NCBI GenBank assembly: GCA_937952925.1
Contig: CALFYA010000285.1
Coordinates: 1-5,861, forward strand
Reading direction: 5' to 3'
DNA from: an uncultured Moraxellaceae bacterium
GTDB taxonomy: Bacteria; Pseudomonadota; Gammaproteobacteria; Pseudomonadales; Moraxellaceae
DNA: 5,861 nucleotides
Notes under the pieces: model-generated
Told to the model about the DNA's origin: nothing
Seen by the model: the letters and a program-made list of their open reading frames with translations, nothing else
Database searches by the model: none
Part shown: positions 5,347 through 5,861 of the stretch, piece by piece
How positions within the stretch are numbered: position 1 is the stretch's first letter
Layout: every line of letters begins with the position of its first letter
Translations under genes and position numbers: made by a program

Positions 5347-5861
5347 ATGATTACCGTACACCACCTGAATAACTCACGCTCACAGCGGATCTTATGGATG
5401 CTCGAAGAGTTGGGCGTGCCTTATGAGATCAAGCATTATCAGCGCGATGCCAAAACCATGCTCGCGCCAAGCGCCCTCAAAGCGGTTCATCCACTGGGCA
5501 AATCACCGGTGATCACGGATGGTACGCGTACCATTGCGGAGTCTGGCGTGATTGTCGATTATCTGGCGCAAACTTATGGGCTAGGGCAGTGGTCACCACC
5601 AGCAGGCTCAGATGCCTACTGGCAATACCAATACTTTATGCACTATGCCGAAGGTTCTTTGATGCCGCCATTGTTGCTCAAGTTGGTATTTAGCAAAATC
5701 GGCAGCACCCCGATGCCGTTTTTTGTCAAACCCATCGTGCAGCAAGTGGTCAAAAAGACCAATCAGCAATTTATCAATCCACAGCTCAAGCTGCATCTGG
5801 ATTTTTTGGAAAGCGAGCTGTCCAAGCGCGATTGGTTTGCGGGTGAGCAAATCAGTGCCGC
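5347..5861 (+). CDS. Glutathione S-transferase family protein (3' partial)
   Basis: The visible 171 codons run off the right edge; family members are usually about 200-230 residues, so roughly the last quarter is missing. Residues 1-78 form the thioredoxin-like glutathione-binding domain. HHLNNSRSQRILWMLEELGVPYE (5-27) matches the bacterial GST start, with Ser10/Ser12 near the expected catalytic position. HPLGKSPVI holds the conserved cis-Pro (P54). IAESGVIVDYL gives the Glu65-Ser66 pair that contacts the gamma-glutamyl group. From about 88 the helical substrate domain begins, and the visible end (DWFAGEQISAA) matches the conserved N-capping region before the core helix. Family members conjugate glutathione to electrophiles or reduce peroxides in the cytosol; the exact substrate cannot be read here. 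The gene is coupled to the upstream helical protein gene. Confidence 0.93.
   Translation, partial: MITVHHLNNSRSQRILWMLEELGVPYEIKHYQRDAKTMLAPSALKAVHPLGKSPVITDGTRTIAESGVIVDYLAQTYGLGQWSPPAGSDAYWQYQYFMHYAEGSLMPPLLLKLVFSKIGSTPMPFFVKPIVQQVVKKTNQQFINPQLKLHLDFLESELSKRDWFAGEQISA

Noticed and set aside
5608..5850. Minus-strand open frame within the GST gene
   Set aside because: It is fully antisense to a clearly recognised GST coding region and has no independent support.

Overview
The window looks like a chromosomal stretch from a gammaproteobacterium, most plausibly a member of the Moraxellaceae (Acinetobacter or a relative). This rests on the style of the proteins (a DUF3857/transglutaminase protein, a DUF4112 protein and a glutathione S-transferase beside a groL tail), a moderate GC content in the right part, and Shine-Dalgarno-led ATG starts. 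The genus is an inference; no ribosomal RNA or other decisive marker is present.

Two compositional regions meet near position 500. The left part (about 1-500) is AT-rich: hand counts of single 60-base lines give about 32% GC at 61-120 and 22% at 361-420. It starts inside a perfect 9-bp tandem repeat that is in frame with an open reading frame running off the left edge. This encodes an unrecognised protein with His-Glu-Lys repeats and a C-terminal membrane anchor. From about 501 the DNA becomes the last ~23 codons of groL (GroEL, ending in Met-Gly-Gly repeats), followed by an intact Rho-independent terminator. The body of groL is missing, so foreign or rearranged DNA abuts the groL 3' end. A short inverted repeat with a 6-bp spacer lies exactly at the join. 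This is what the right end of an element integrated at the groL 3' end would look like, although a simple rearrangement or assembly join cannot be excluded.

The right part (about 572-5861) reads entirely on the + strand and looks like normal chromosome. First comes a secreted DUF3857/transglutaminase-like protein (695-2680) with a complete Cys-His-Asp triad, followed after 6 nt by an unrecognised secreted protein (2687-3859); these form a likely two-gene exported unit. Next is a DUF4112 membrane protein (3943-4515) with a strong ribosome binding site. After a 126-nt gap carrying nested inverted repeats comes an unrecognised helical cytoplasmic protein (4642-5337). It is closely coupled (9 nt) to a glutathione S-transferase cut by the right edge (5347-5861).

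No tRNA, rRNA, CRISPR array, transposase or integrase gene is visible in the window. The most interesting area is the left 570 bases: an in-frame repeat protein, an AT-rich segment and a groL tail at a possible attachment site. No demonstrably new multi-gene system can be established from what is present.
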